From Vigna angularis (taxonomy: Eukaryota; Streptophyta; Magnoliopsida; Fabales; Fabaceae), in NCBI RefSeq assembly GCF_016808095.1, contig NC_068975.1, positions 28,819,501 to 28,883,500 on the forward strand: 64,000 nucleotides of DNA, in the 5' to 3' direction. A program made the translations under genes and the position numbers. Under the pieces are notes generated by a model. It saw only the letters and a program-made list of their open reading frames with translations. It had not been told where the DNA came from and ran no database searches. This document shows, one piece after another, positions 46,951 through 57,335 of this stretch (within the stretch, counting starts at the first letter, position 1; each line of letters starts with the position of its first letter).

Positions 46951-48888
46951 TCAAAATATGTGGACAATGTCATAGGCAAATCTTTATTTTGTCAAAGAAC
47001 AACATAATGGCAAGAATTTCGACAGAAGAGATGTACACAGCAAGTTAAGAACAATGTTGTGTTTTATTGACTGCCAAACTCGAGCAACCACAGTTTAGAA
47101 CAAACATAGCACAAGTTGAGTTAACATGGGAACTGCTCCTCAAGAAACTCGGAAATTTTCTCTAGTTTTACTCAACATTTGGCAGTTATTCCTGTTACTA
47201 AAACTTGAAATTACGAAAATACCCACTCCCCACCAAATCAAGTTGTTTTTCAAACTTGGAAGTTGTAAATTATGCTCTGGTTAAATTCAGAAAATCTTAT
47301 CCCATTATGTACAGTTGAGGACAAAAAAGTGCTCTATTTTTTGACAATTTATTGAATTGAATTAAACCAGTATTCAGTCATAAATCACCACCAAAGTGTT
47401 ATTAAAGAGAAGGATACGTCCAGAAAAGCACGAACGACTGCAGAAGTATAAAAAGGAAAGTTATAATGCTGAACACATTCAAAATTGCTAAACATCACAG
47501 AGAGAAGAAAAACCCCAACATAATCTTATGATCAAAGGTTGAACCGGTCAAATAAGACCAGTAAGACAATATATAGACCTATCCAAAAATTTCATTATTA
47601 TAACATAAAACGCTATTCTAGTATGCAATTTCAGAAACATCAAGGAGCTGTTGGACTGCATTGTTCAACAAGATCAATTCTAAATTCTAATGATATGTTA
47701 CAGATACCCAACAAAGCTTTTGCCTCCAAATATGTCATGTGAAACTCCAACTTTGAAAAATTCTATAATATTTCTTTGTTTTATTTCATTACTGAACAGC
47801 TAATCAGCAAGTGTATCTTTGGTGAGTGCTTAGTGTATGTGTACCTTTAGTGTTGAAGCATTTTCTTTTAATTAAATTCTTTCAGAGGTTTGGCTTGAGA
47901 GCATCAGTATTATAAAGCTTATTTGTTCTGGTAGTACACTACGTATGCTATTCCTTGATGTCTTTGGCTGAAAAACAATGTTTATTTTTTTTAAGGGAAA
48001 AGATCTTCCTACACTTGCATTGATTTAGAGCTTAAGTTTAGCAGATGGCAGTTCTCCTCATTAGCTGGGTTACAGGGTATCATTAGTATACATGCTTCAT
48101 AAATTCGGCTAATCTAAACTGTGTGCCTTTCTTTCATGTGATATTCATTCTTTTGTTGTATTCGCCTCTAACCATCTTATCCAAAATAATTTCTTCTTTA
48201 GTAAAAAATAAACTGTCCCATACACCAAGCAAAATGAAAGATGAAATGAACATAAACAACATACCATTAAGCCACCAAGAAAGCCGTCAAGTAGCACTCG
48301 ATTCCAGGAGTCAAAGTATGTGTGGGTTGAAAAACTTGCTTTCGCAATGAGCCCAAGTGAAGTGAGTGCCATGAGAAGTAAGTAAAACACAAATCCTTTC
48401 AAGCCTGTAAATCCCAAAATACCCGCAACAACTCCACCAATTATAGATAAAAATGTTCGGCTGCAAAAGAGAAAAAGATTCAATTGTATACCTTAGAGGA
48501 CATTATATTGGTGTTTGTTTTCATACCTCCAACCAGTTCCCTTTTTCTCCATCTATATACCATGAACTCAGATGACTATTTCATACAGATAAAATCAAAC
48601 AACTCCACCCATACTAAAACTTACACCCCAAACAGCTTGGTAACTCGCCATGTTCCATAATTAGGTGAAGAGAAAAAGGGAAAAAAAACCCTTCAGTTCC
48701 ATGGTCCAAACCAAATATAACATTTCAAGCTAAATTATGTATTCAAAATAGTGTTCATAACCAACAGTCAAACGAAACCTGTAATAGATAGTTTTCATGT
48801 TGCTTTGCATATTCTCAGCATTAAAAGTCAGCAACTCATTCACTGCATTGCTTGATTTCTTCTCTGATGAAGCTGAATCTACAGCCAT
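46951..48888 (-). pseudogene. EMC6: EMC6 (ER membrane complex subunit 6) with a damaged last exon
   Basis: EMC6 is a small three-helix subunit of the ER membrane protein insertase. Coding exon 1 (48779-48888, from the ATG) gives MAVDSASSEKK and LLTFNAENMQSNMKTIYY. Exon 2 (48265-48460) gives SRTFLSIIGGVVAGILGFTG, then STHTYFDSWNRVLLDGFLGG and LM; both are intact with GT-AG borders. The expected last exon is recognisable at 46951-46980 as FAYDIVHIF plus stop. The codons before it are scrambled: an in-frame TAA lies two codons upstream, and no AG acceptor occurs where one is expected (TTCTTGCCATTATG). Splicing to the nearest AG would give only a three-residue out-of-frame end. Either the locus is a young pseudogene, a truncated protein is made, or the assembly has an error here. 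Confidence 0.7.
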
Positions 48889-49264
48889 ACCTATCTGCCT
48901 AGTGTAATGTGTTTCTGTAAATAGAAACAGAGTCAAATGATTTTTGGTAGAAATAATACAAATTAAATCATGCAGTTGAATTCTGAATTCAATATCCAAG
49001 AGCAATTCTGCTGAGGTTAACAACCGGTAATTTTAAAGGCATGGTGGAACGTAAACAAGATGGGTCGCAAACTCTCAACCACTGACCTAACTATGTTGCG
49101 TCATTAACAACTAGGACGCTTGACTCACACAAAAAAGGTGAAAAAAAAAGTTAAAATTAAACAACTGGAACTCAAATCGTCCCAAAAGCCAACTATAATA
49201 ACTCTCAAAATCCCCAAATTGTTTAGCTTCAAATTTCAGCATACCTCAATGCTGCCCATCCCAC
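48879..49264 (-). repeat. 386-bp tandem duplication, copy 1 (EMC6 leader)
   Basis: Matches 49265-49446 plus 54712-54911 almost base for base, starting 'ctacagccatacctatctgcc' and ending 'gctgcccatcccac'. It spans the start codon, the leader intron and the leader mini-exon. Confidence 0.92.
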
Positions 49265-49300
49265 CTACAGCCATACCTATCTGCCTAGTGTAATGTGTTT
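49245..49300 (-). other. Predicted chimeric leader exon of EMC6 with an upstream ORF
   Basis: The duplication joint fuses the first coding bases (ATGGCTGTAG) to the leader mini-exon (GTGGGATGGGCAGCATTGAG). It keeps a TTTACAG acceptor and a GAG|GTATGC donor. Spliced to the exon at 48914 it makes a 17-codon upstream frame, MAVGGMGSIEKHITLGR, whose TAG ends two bases before the true ATG. Confidence 0.55.
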
Positions 49301-49446
49301 CTGTAAATAGAAACAGAGTCAAATGATTTTTGGTAGAAATAATACATATTAAATCATGCAGTTGAATTCTGAATTCAATATCCAAGAGTCCGCTGAGGTT
49401 AACAACAGGTAATTTCAAAGGGATGGTCGAATGTAAAGAAGATGAG

Positions 49447-49796
49447 TGTTAGACCATTAAAAGTGTATATGAGGAGGAATAAAAGAAGAGAGAGTTAGTG
49501 GCGGGTAGAGGGGAAATCAGTTAGAGGAGAGAGGGTGAGTTTGTTAGAAGAGAGAGAGAGTATAAATAACAAATGGTTTGAGAGAGGTAGGGGATTTTGA
49601 TTTTGGAATTAAGACTGGACCTCTTGGCCAGTGGAGGAAGGGAGGCTTCCTTGGGGGAGAGTGAGATACCTGTATTCATCTTTTCTTATCATTACAGAGG
49701 AAATATCAATACATATACATACATATTTCTTATACTGTTGAGTGTGTGTGAGTATTATTTGCTGCTGTTCGGTTCCTTGCATAAAGGAACCTAACA
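49447..49796 (+). repeat. 5' LTR
   Basis: Starts TGTTAG, ends CTAACA. Differs from the 3' LTR only at 49645 (G; C at 54555). Confidence 0.98.
49561..49568 (+). promoter_or_regulatory. TATA box in the 5' LTR
   Basis: GAGAGTATAAATAAC; RNA would begin near 49595. An identical copy is in the 3' LTR. Confidence 0.7.
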
Positions 49797-49799
49797 GAT

Positions 49800-49817
49800 T
49801 TGGTCCGACCTGCCGGA
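49800..49817 (+). other. Primer-binding site matching tRNA-Tyr
   Basis: TGGTCCGACCTGCCGGAT starts three bases after the LTR. It is the complement of the 3' end of plant tRNA-Tyr, acceptor AGGTCGGA plus CCA, as I know that tRNA. Confidence 0.8.
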
Positions 49818-49857
49818 TCATTTCGGAGGGAAGAGGAGTGCGCGTGATCGGAGAAGA

Positions 49858-52800
49858 ATGGAGGGGCGAATGGTGGCTGTGGAGTCGACAATGGAGGAGT
49901 TGAAGGAAGAAATGCGAGCGATGACTCTCGAGTTTCGACGAGCCCTCGGAAGACGTTCTGGAACCCGCGATAGGAGTTCTGAGGGGAGTCGAAATTCCGT
50001 CCAGGGTGATCGAGAACGAAGGTCGACAGAGAGCTCTGATGAAGAATCGGAGGAGGACCGGAACGACGTACAACGCAGTTGGATGAAGCGAGTTGAGCTT
50101 CCAACTTTTGAAGGTACTGATCCAACAGGATGGATAGCGAAGGCTGAGAAATTTTTTGACATCCAAGGAGTGACGGAGAAAGAGAAGATGAAGTTAGTGT
50201 ATATCTGCATGGACGGAAGCGCTAACTACTGGTTCCGCTTCTGGCGGAAGAAAACCCGACATCCAACATGGAAGGCATTCACGGAGGCGTTGACGAGGAG
50301 GTTCGGCGGATTAATTAGGGGAACCGTCTTTGAGAAGTTGGCCGCGGTGCGACAGAGAGGGGGCGTCGATGAGTATATCCAGGAGTTCGAGGTACTCGTG
50401 GCGCAGGCGACCAGAGTAACCGAAGACCAATTGCTGGGATATTTTTTCGCGGGTTTGCAGGAGGGATTACGAAACGCTGTGAGACCGCATGACCCACGCG
50501 ATTTGTTGACGGCGATGGAGAGAGCTAGGGACATCGAACAAGTGGGATGGACGTCGCGAGGAAGTAGTGGAGTGGGAGGAAGAGGCGGAGCGACGTGGGG
50601 AAGATATTCCGCGAGTTCAGGGACGGTGGCGAGGACAGAAACGTTTCGCGGACCGTCAGAGGGAACGGTGAATGGCGGCGGAGGGCAAGGAATGAAGAAG
50701 GACGCTAGTGTGAATACTATGGCTTCGAAGGCTGGTAACAGTGGAGGAGGAACCGCGGGACGAGGCATTCGGACCCTGCCTTATCAAGAATACATGAAGC
50801 GGCGAGAAGAAGGACGTTGTTTCCACTGCGGCGGACCTTACAGTCCAGGTCATCGTTGCGCTGAACGGAGCATGCGGGTGATGATATTGGCGGAGGAGGA
50901 TGAAGATGAAGAAGCGGAGGCAAGTGTCGAAGTAGAACATAAGGCTATGGAGTTGTCGGGATTGTCCGCGGGTGGCCTCTCGCAATCGAACACGATGAAA
51001 CTGCAAGGTTGGGTGCAGGGGAAGAGAGTTCTGGTGCTTATTGACAGTGGAGCTACCCATAGTTTTATATCCACCCGATTGGTGGAAGAGCTGGGTCTGG
51101 AATGCACCGACACACGCCCTTATAAAGTGTGTTTAGGGGATGGACAAAGGAAAGAAACCAGCGGGTATTGCACAGGAGTCTCGGTGTTATTAGAAAACTT
51201 AGAAGTTAGAGATAAGTTATATCTCTTTGAATTAGGCGGTGTGGACATAATATTGGGAATGACCTGGTTATCCTCCCTAGGAGAGATCAAAGTAGATTGG
51301 GGACAGCTCATCATGAAGGTGGCGCATGGAGGAAGAGAAGTGGAGGTAAAGGGGGATCCATCATTGACACGTAGGGTGGTGACTCCTGAAGCTCTTATAA
51401 AAGAAAAAGGGATTGAAATGCTGTCTTTAGTATGGAGCTTAAGCCAAACAGAATTGGTGAATGAGAAGACGGAAGATAGTGGCTTAATGCAAGAGGAGGA
51501 GGTAGAGCTGGAACAAATTCTGAGTGCTTTTGAAGGGGTATTCCGAGACCCCCAAGGCCTCCCACCCGAGAGGAGAGTGGATCATAGAATCCCTTTAAAA
51601 GAGGGTAGTGAGGCCGTCAATGTGAGGCCATACAGGTACCCCCATGGAATGAAAGCTGAGATAGAGCGTCAGGTGGAAGAGATGTTGAATTTGGGCATTA
51701 TTAGGCCCAGTAACAGTCCCTACTCTAGTCCTGTAATATTGGTAAAAAAGAAGGATGGAAGTTGGAGGTTTTGTGTGGATTATAGGGCATTAAACAGAGT
51801 AATAGTGGCTGATAAATATCCCATTCCAGTCATTGAGGAGCTGCTGGATGAACTTCAAGGTGCGTCATATTTTTCTAAAATTGATTTAAAGGTTGGGTAT
51901 CATCAGATAAGAATGAAAAGGGAAGACATTCCAAAAACTGCTTTTCGGACACATCAAGGGCATTATGAATTCCTTGTGATGTCCTTTGGATTAACAAATG
52001 CACCAGCCACATTCCAGGACATGATGAATTCAATTTTAAGGCCGCTATTGAGGAGGTTCGTGTTAGTATTTTTTGACGATATACTTATCTATAGCAAGAC
52101 TTGGGAGGAGCATTCTCAACACCTCACTCAAGCCTTAAAAGTCTTGGCTGAACATGAACTTTTTGCAAACAAAAAAAAGTGTGAATTTGGGAGAAGACAA
52201 GTGAGATATTTGGGGCACAAGATATCGGCAGCAGGGGTGGAGATGGACAGGGAGAAGGTGGCAGCTGTCTTGGAATGGCCAGAACCCAGAAACATCAAGG
52301 AGTTAAGAGGGTTCCTTGGATTAACAGGGTATTATCGCAGGTTCATTAGAGATTATGGAAAAATGGCTAAACCCCTTACTGATTTGTTGAAAAAAGGAAT
52401 GTTTAAATGGTCTAAAGAGGGGGCCATGGCACTGCAGAAGCTTAAAGAGGCAGTGACTACAGCTCCAGTGTTGATTCTCCCTGATTTTGAGCAACCCTTT
52501 GTTGTAGAATGTGATGCTTCGGGTACAGGCGTTGGGGCTGTTTTGTCCCAGAAAAACAGACCCATAGCCTTCTTTAGTAAGGCGTTATCTGACTCTTCCT
52601 TAACCAAGTCCATTTATGAGAAGGAATTAATGGCACTTGTGCTTGCTATACAACATTGGAGGCCGTATCTATTGGGTCAGAAGTTTGTTGTTTTTACTGA
52701 TCAGAAGAGTTTGCGTTATTTACTGGAACAACGCATCACAACTCAAAGTCAACAAAATTGGCTAGCTAAACTTTTGGGGTACGAATTTGAAATCAAATAT

Positions 52801-54408
52801 AGGACAGGTGCTTCCAATCATGTGGCGGATGGGTTATCCAGAAAAGGCATGGAGGAGGAGGAAACAGATAAGATGCTACGGATGATATCACGACCATATT
52901 GGCTTGAATTTCAAGAGCTCATGGAGGAGGTGGAAAAAGATGAGAGTTTGCAGAAAGTGTTGGAGGAATTAAGGGTAGACCCTAACTCTCATCCAGCTTA
53001 TACGTTGGAACATGGAAGATTACATTACAAGGGGAGACTTGTATTATCAGCAAAATCTGTTTGGATCCCTCGCTTGTTGGCTGAATTCCATAGTAGTGTC
53101 ACGGGAGGGCATTCTGGGGTTTACAGAACCTATAGACGGGTGGCCCAATCTTTGCATTGGATAGGAATGAAGAAAACTGTTACAGATTTTGTGGCTGCAT
53201 GTCTCATATGCCAACAACATAAATACTTGGCAGCTTCTCCCCAAGGATTGTTGCAGCCTTTGCCAATACCCAAAGCCATTTGGGAGGAGATTAGTATGGA
53301 TTTCATTGTAAAATTACCCAAATCTCAGGGGTTTGATACTATATTGGTGGTAGTGGACAGACTTAGTAAATATGGCCATTTCATCCCAGTCAAACACCCT
53401 TATACAGCCAGATCCATCGCTGCATTGTTGGTGAAGGAAGTGATTCGGCTTCACGGGATACCCATGACCATTGTAAGTGATCGCGACTCAACATTCATGA
53501 GTGTTTTTTGGCAGGAGATTTTCCGCCTGCAGGGAACTCAGTTGAACATGAGTACTGCTTATCATCCAGAGTCAGATGGCCAAACGGAGGTGCTGAATAG
53601 GGTGCTGGGAACGTATTTGCGTTGTTTTAGTTCTGAACAACCAAAAAATTGGAGTATAGTCTTGCCTTGGGCGGAATATTGGTACAATACTAGTTACCAA
53701 GGAGCTTCAAAATGCACACCTTTTGAAACTGTGTATGGAAGACCCCCTCCAACTCTCACACGTTTCATTCCTGGCGAAACAGTGGTGGAAGCCATTGCAC
53801 AAGACTTACAAACAAGAGATGAGGCTTTGACACAACTTAAATATCATCTGGCCAGAGCTCAAGATCAGATGACCCACTATGCCAACAGGAAGAGAATGGA
53901 CACCAAGATCAAGGAGGGAGATTGGGTATTCTTGAAAATCCGGCCTCATAGACAAACTTCTATGCCCACACGCTTACACCCAAAACTTTCTGCACGGTAT
54001 TATGGACCATTTTTGGTGGAGAAACAATTAGGACCAGTTGTTTTTCGCTTGCAGTTACCTACAACATCAAGAATCCACCCTGTTTTTCATGTTTCCCAAT
54101 TGAAGCTAGCTATAGGGGATCATTCGGTGGAAGGGCAGCTTCCCACTGAACTGCAGGTTGACAACCCTATGTACACACCTCTAAAGGTATTAGAGCGCAG
54201 AAACCAGCTGCAACAAGGAGAGGAAATTCCCCAAGTTCTAATACAATGGCAAGACGGTGGGTTGGATGGAGCTACTTGGGAAGAGGAACAATACATTCGA
54301 CAGCAGTTCCCTGATTTCAACCTTGAGGACAAGGTTGATCTTGGGGAGGAGGGTAATGTTAGACCATTAAAAGTGTATATGAGGAGGAATAAAAGAAGAG
54401 AGAGTTAG
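49858..54408 (+). CDS. Gag-Pol polyprotein of the chromovirus retrotransposon
   Basis: One uninterrupted frame of 1,516 residues; the ATG lies about 40 bp after the primer site. Order: an acidic and Arg-rich start; retrotransposon Gag domain (about 80-230, with LPTFEGTDPTGWI); an atypical zinc knuckle CFHCGGPYSPGHRC near 321; aspartic protease DSGAT near 395; reverse transcriptase with FFDDILIYS (Asp 740-741); RNase H (Asp near 886 in VECDASGTG); integrase zinc finger (His near 1078, CLIC near 1115); integrase core with Asp 1148, Asp 1208 and Glu 1244, spacing D-D35-E; and a chromodomain-like end (about 1440-1495, ATWEEE and FPDFNLEDKV). All catalytic residues are in place. The stop lies inside the 3' LTR, so the last ~17 residues are LTR-encoded. 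Long open frames on the opposite strand are shadows. Confidence 0.97.
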   Translation: MEGRMVAVESTMEELKEEMRAMTLEFRRALGRRSGTRDRSSEGSRNSVQGDRERRSTESSDEESEEDRNDVQRSWMKRVELPTFEGTDPTGWIAKAEKFFDIQGVTEKEKMKLVYICMDGSANYWFRFWRKKTRHPTWKAFTEALTRRFGGLIRGTVFEKLAAVRQRGGVDEYIQEFEVLVAQATRVTEDQLLGYFFAGLQEGLRNAVRPHDPRDLLTAMERARDIEQVGWTSRGSSGVGGRGGATWGRYSASSGTVARTETFRGPSEGTVNGGGGQGMKKDASVNTMASKAGNSGGGTAGRGIRTLPYQEYMKRREEGRCFHCGGPYSPGHRCAERSMRVMILAEEDEDEEAEASVEVEHKAMELSGLSAGGLSQSNTMKLQGWVQGKRVLVLIDSGATHSFISTRLVEELGLECTDTRPYKVCLGDGQRKETSGYCTGVSVLLENLEVRDKLYLFELGGVDIILGMTWLSSLGEIKVDWGQLIMKVAHGGREVEVKGDPSLTRRVVTPEALIKEKGIEMLSLVWSLSQTELVNEKTEDSGLMQEEEVELEQILSAFEGVFRDPQGLPPERRVDHRIPLKEGSEAVNVRPYRYPHGMKAEIERQVEEMLNLGIIRPSNSPYSSPVILVKKKDGSWRFCVDYRALNRVIVADKYPIPVIEELLDELQGASYFSKIDLKVGYHQIRMKREDIPKTAFRTHQGHYEFLVMSFGLTNAPATFQDMMNSILRPLLRRFVLVFFDDILIYSKTWEEHSQHLTQALKVLAEHELFANKKKCEFGRRQVRYLGHKISAAGVEMDREKVAAVLEWPEPRNIKELRGFLGLTGYYRRFIRDYGKMAKPLTDLLKKGMFKWSKEGAMALQKLKEAVTTAPVLILPDFEQPFVVECDASGTGVGAVLSQKNRPIAFFSKALSDSSLTKSIYEKELMALVLAIQHWRPYLLGQKFVVFTDQKSLRYLLEQRITTQSQQNWLAKLLGYEFEIKYRTGASNHVADGLSRKGMEEEETDKMLRMISRPYWLEFQELMEEVEKDESLQKVLEELRVDPNSHPAYTLEHGRLHYKGRLVLSAKSVWIPRLLAEFHSSVTGGHSGVYRTYRRVAQSLHWIGMKKTVTDFVAACLICQQHKYLAASPQGLLQPLPIPKAIWEEISMDFIVKLPKSQGFDTILVVVDRLSKYGHFIPVKHPYTARSIAALLVKEVIRLHGIPMTIVSDRDSTFMSVFWQEIFRLQGTQLNMSTAYHPESDGQTEVLNRVLGTYLRCFSSEQPKNWSIVLPWAEYWYNTSYQGASKCTPFETVYGRPPPTLTRFIPGETVVEAIAQDLQTRDEALTQLKYHLARAQDQMTHYANRKRMDTKIKEGDWVFLKIRPHRQTSMPTRLHPKLSARYYGPFLVEKQLGPVVFRLQLPTTSRIHPVFHVSQLKLAIGDHSVEGQLPTELQVDNPMYTPLKVLERRNQLQQGEEIPQVLIQWQDGGLDGATWEEEQYIRQQFPDFNLEDKVDLGEEGNVRPLKVYMRRNKRRES
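54340..54356 (+). other. Polypurine tract
   Basis: GGGGAGGAGGGTAA directly precedes the 3' LTR and overlaps the coding frame. Confidence 0.85.
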
Positions 54409-54706
54409 TGGCGGGTAGAGGGGAAATCAGTTAGAGGAGAGAGGGTGAGTTTGTTAGAAGAGAGAGAGAGTATAAATAACAAATGGTTTGAGAGAGGTAG
54501 GGGATTTTGATTTTGGAATTAAGACTGGACCTCTTGGCCAGTGGAGGAAGGGAGCCTTCCTTGGGGGAGAGTGAGATACCTGTATTCATCTTTTCTTATC
54601 ATTACAGAGGAAATATCAATACATATACATACATATTTCTTATACTGTTGAGTGTGTGTGAGTATTATTTGCTGCTGTTCGGTTCCTTGCATAAAGGAAC
54701 CTAACA
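54357..54706 (+). repeat. 3' LTR
   Basis: 350 bp, 349 identical to the 5' LTR; contains the gag-pol stop codon at 54406-54408. Confidence 0.98.
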
Positions 54707-54889
54707 ATGAGCCACAAACTCTCGACCACTGACCTAACTAGTTGCGTCACTAACAACTAGGACGCTTGACTCACACAAAAAAGGGGAAAACAAAATTAAA
54801 ATTAAACAACTGGAACTCAAATCGTCCCAAAAGCCAACTATAATAACTCTCAAAATCCCCAAATTGTTTAGTATCAAATTTCAGTATAC

Positions 54890-54909
54890 CTCAATGCTGC
54901 CCGTCCCAC
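54890..54909 (-). other. Predicted EMC6 leader mini-exon (original copy)
   Basis: GTGGGACGGGCAGCATTGAG between a TTCAG acceptor and a GTATAC donor. The first leader exon probably ends near 55487 (GCAGAAG|GTAAAG). Confidence 0.5.
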
Positions 54910-55559
54910 CTGAACATTCAAAATTGGCACATAAACTCCCGTGTTCAAGTAAAATTTCAACCCCATAGAAAAATTAACAGAATAAAAGGATAAACATATA
55001 TAACTTTGTATATATCATATCATATAATGCACAAACTGTCAAGAACAAAAACAAAATAATAGATAACGGCTATTTAATAAAATTAAAAGCTACAATTTAG
55101 GGTTTCGTGGCCTATGTAGTTCAGCTAAAATACTTGCTAAGCGCTAACATAGAGAATTGAAATCAAACATTCAGCTACAGAGACTCCCGCAACTCACACA
55201 AACACCAATGCGAAAGTCTCAGCGAGATGCAGGAAGTAAATCCCGATCAAGTGCGTCAGCTTTGTCCTACGGCAACACTAAACCAGAAATTATTAATTTA
55301 GTTCAGCACAGAACCGTCACAGATACATAAGGCAGTCTCCTAATAACCAGCAAAAATCGACATGGAATTGCCATTATTTGAATCGAAATTGCGAATGAAA
55401 TCCGATGGAAGGAAATATCAGAGATTGACAAAAACAACGATACCAGATTTAAAAAACGAACAACCTAAAAACCTTTACCTTCTGCGACGCTGTTTGAGAA
55501 ATTGTTATTGATGCTGTGCGCGCAGAAAACACACACTTTACACCACCCTTTTACTCCTT

Positions 55560-57335
55560 AGCCCTTTCTTTCTTGTCAATTTTAACAGATCTTCAAAACT
55601 TGAAGATACAGGGTGGAATCTCCGGAATGTGACACACGGATGAAATTCGATCTGGAACCGTTAGATATATATTTATATATTATAATTAACGGTTGTGATA
55701 CTATTATACCTTCAACCGGTTGGGTGAAATATATACAGGGTTTCATGTACTGTTCTGAGAAAGAAAAGTACTTTTTTAAGTTTTAAATATTTATTTAATA
55801 TTTTTAAGATAATTTAAATTTTTTAAAAAGTAATTGAATTCAATCGATATTATTTAATATAATTTCTTATAAAGTGGTGAAAATTTAAAATTTTAGCATT
55901 TTAAGAAGAAAATCTTACGATTAGTTATCTTATTAAGAAATATATTTTATAAATAATGTTGATAATAAAGAGAAAAAAAAATTAAAGATTATAAGAGATA
56001 ATAAAAGTTAATTTTGTGTGGCTTTTTTTTTTGGCGGAAGAATTTTATTTATAACCCAAAGAATAAACTCAAATTATAAATAGTTAAATCTTGTAAAAAA
56101 GTAGTTAATTAATGGTTGCAAATTAATTAACAATCATTTATTCATAACAGTATATTAGATATTATATTTTTCTAATTTTTGCATTTCAAATATGATTTTA
56201 ATATTTGAAATATTGAGTTAAGAGACAAATGATAGAAAACGGTAAGATTTATCAGTTAATACTCGTTATAATTTATTATTTGTATAATTAATTATTTTCT
56301 TAATTTGTTGTCTCATTTAATCTATCATTTTAAATATTTTCCCTACAGCTTAAATTTCAATGTTTTTCTAAATAAGATTAATAATTAAAACTATAATTAT
56401 ACAAACAATCAAAATTATTTATTATATACTAATAAAAACACATATATTATGTGTGTTTACTGTTTTTATGACAATAAAAAATAATGAAATTATCATCCTT
56501 ATTATAAAATTAAATATAAATAAATTTTATAATTTTAATATAAATAACTATTATTTATTTTATAAGTAATTTTAATTAAAAATATGATTAAGTTTAAAGA
56601 AAGATCAAATCTAAAAAAACATTTAAATTTTAAAAAATAAAATCACGAATAAAATTGATACAATAATTATTTTAATTTTAAAAATTAATTTAAAAGGTAA
56701 AATAGTAAAACAAATGTAAACATAAAAAATAAGAATTTTCTTTAGGTAAATTCAAATATTTTTATGATAATAAAAATATTATTATAAAATTAAAGTAGTT
56801 TTTGTAACTTATTGTAAATAGTTTTTATTTATTTTGTAAGTAATCTTATAATTAAAAATAGTTAAATTAAAAAATGGTCAAATGAAAAAAAAAATACATA
56901 AAATTAAAGAAATAATTACTTAAAAAAAGTAAAATTGATAAAAAAATATATTTTAATTTTAAAAAATATTTAATTAAAGAGTAAAATTGAAAAAAAAATG
57001 TAATAACTCGAGAAAAAATTACTCTTTGAAGTCCTTTCATGATTGATAAAACTATCTGATTTAAAGAAGGACCAACCTGCCTAATTATATTACATAAAGG
57101 AAGCAATAATTATAGTCATTTAATAAAAGTAACTCTAAAATATTTTTTTATCCTTTTCTTCAACATATTTAATCATTTAGAAAAGTGATTAACATGTGTC
57201 ATTTACAACTGATCAATTTTTGAATAACAGTTTTTCTTTTATTATAAAATTCTTTTATTTGTGAGTTTTTTAAAGTTTTTGTTAACTTTGTTGATTGGAT
57301 TATTTTGGTTGATTTACTTATGTTTTGTTATAATT
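55560..57335. other. AT-rich intergenic DNA
   Basis: Upstream of EMC6, then low-complexity A/T sequence with no gene. Confidence 0.55.

Larger units (their letters stand above)
49447..54706 (+). mobile_element. Intact Ty3/gypsy chromovirus (Reina-like) LTR retrotransposon
   Basis: A complete 5,260-bp element with 350-bp LTRs, a perfect 5-bp target duplication ATGAG (49442-49446 and 54707-54711), a primer-binding site, a polypurine tract and one long gag-pol frame. Small size, short LTRs, a single frame and a C-terminal chromodomain suggest the Reina lineage; lineage is inference. The LTRs differ at one base, so insertion is very recent. It lies on the opposite strand inside the leader of the EMC6 gene. 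Confidence 0.97.
49265..54911 (-). repeat. 386-bp tandem duplication, copy 2, split by a retrotransposon
   Basis: Copy 2 runs 49265-49446 and resumes at 54712 after the inserted element and its target duplication. The copies differ at several positions and indels, far more than the two LTRs do, so the duplication predates the insertion. Confidence 0.9.

Noticed and set aside
50226..51113. Several long minus-strand frames (up to 180 codons) opposite gag-pol
   Set aside because: They are antisense shadows of a GC-richer coding region, with Pro/Ser-rich translations and no conserved motif.
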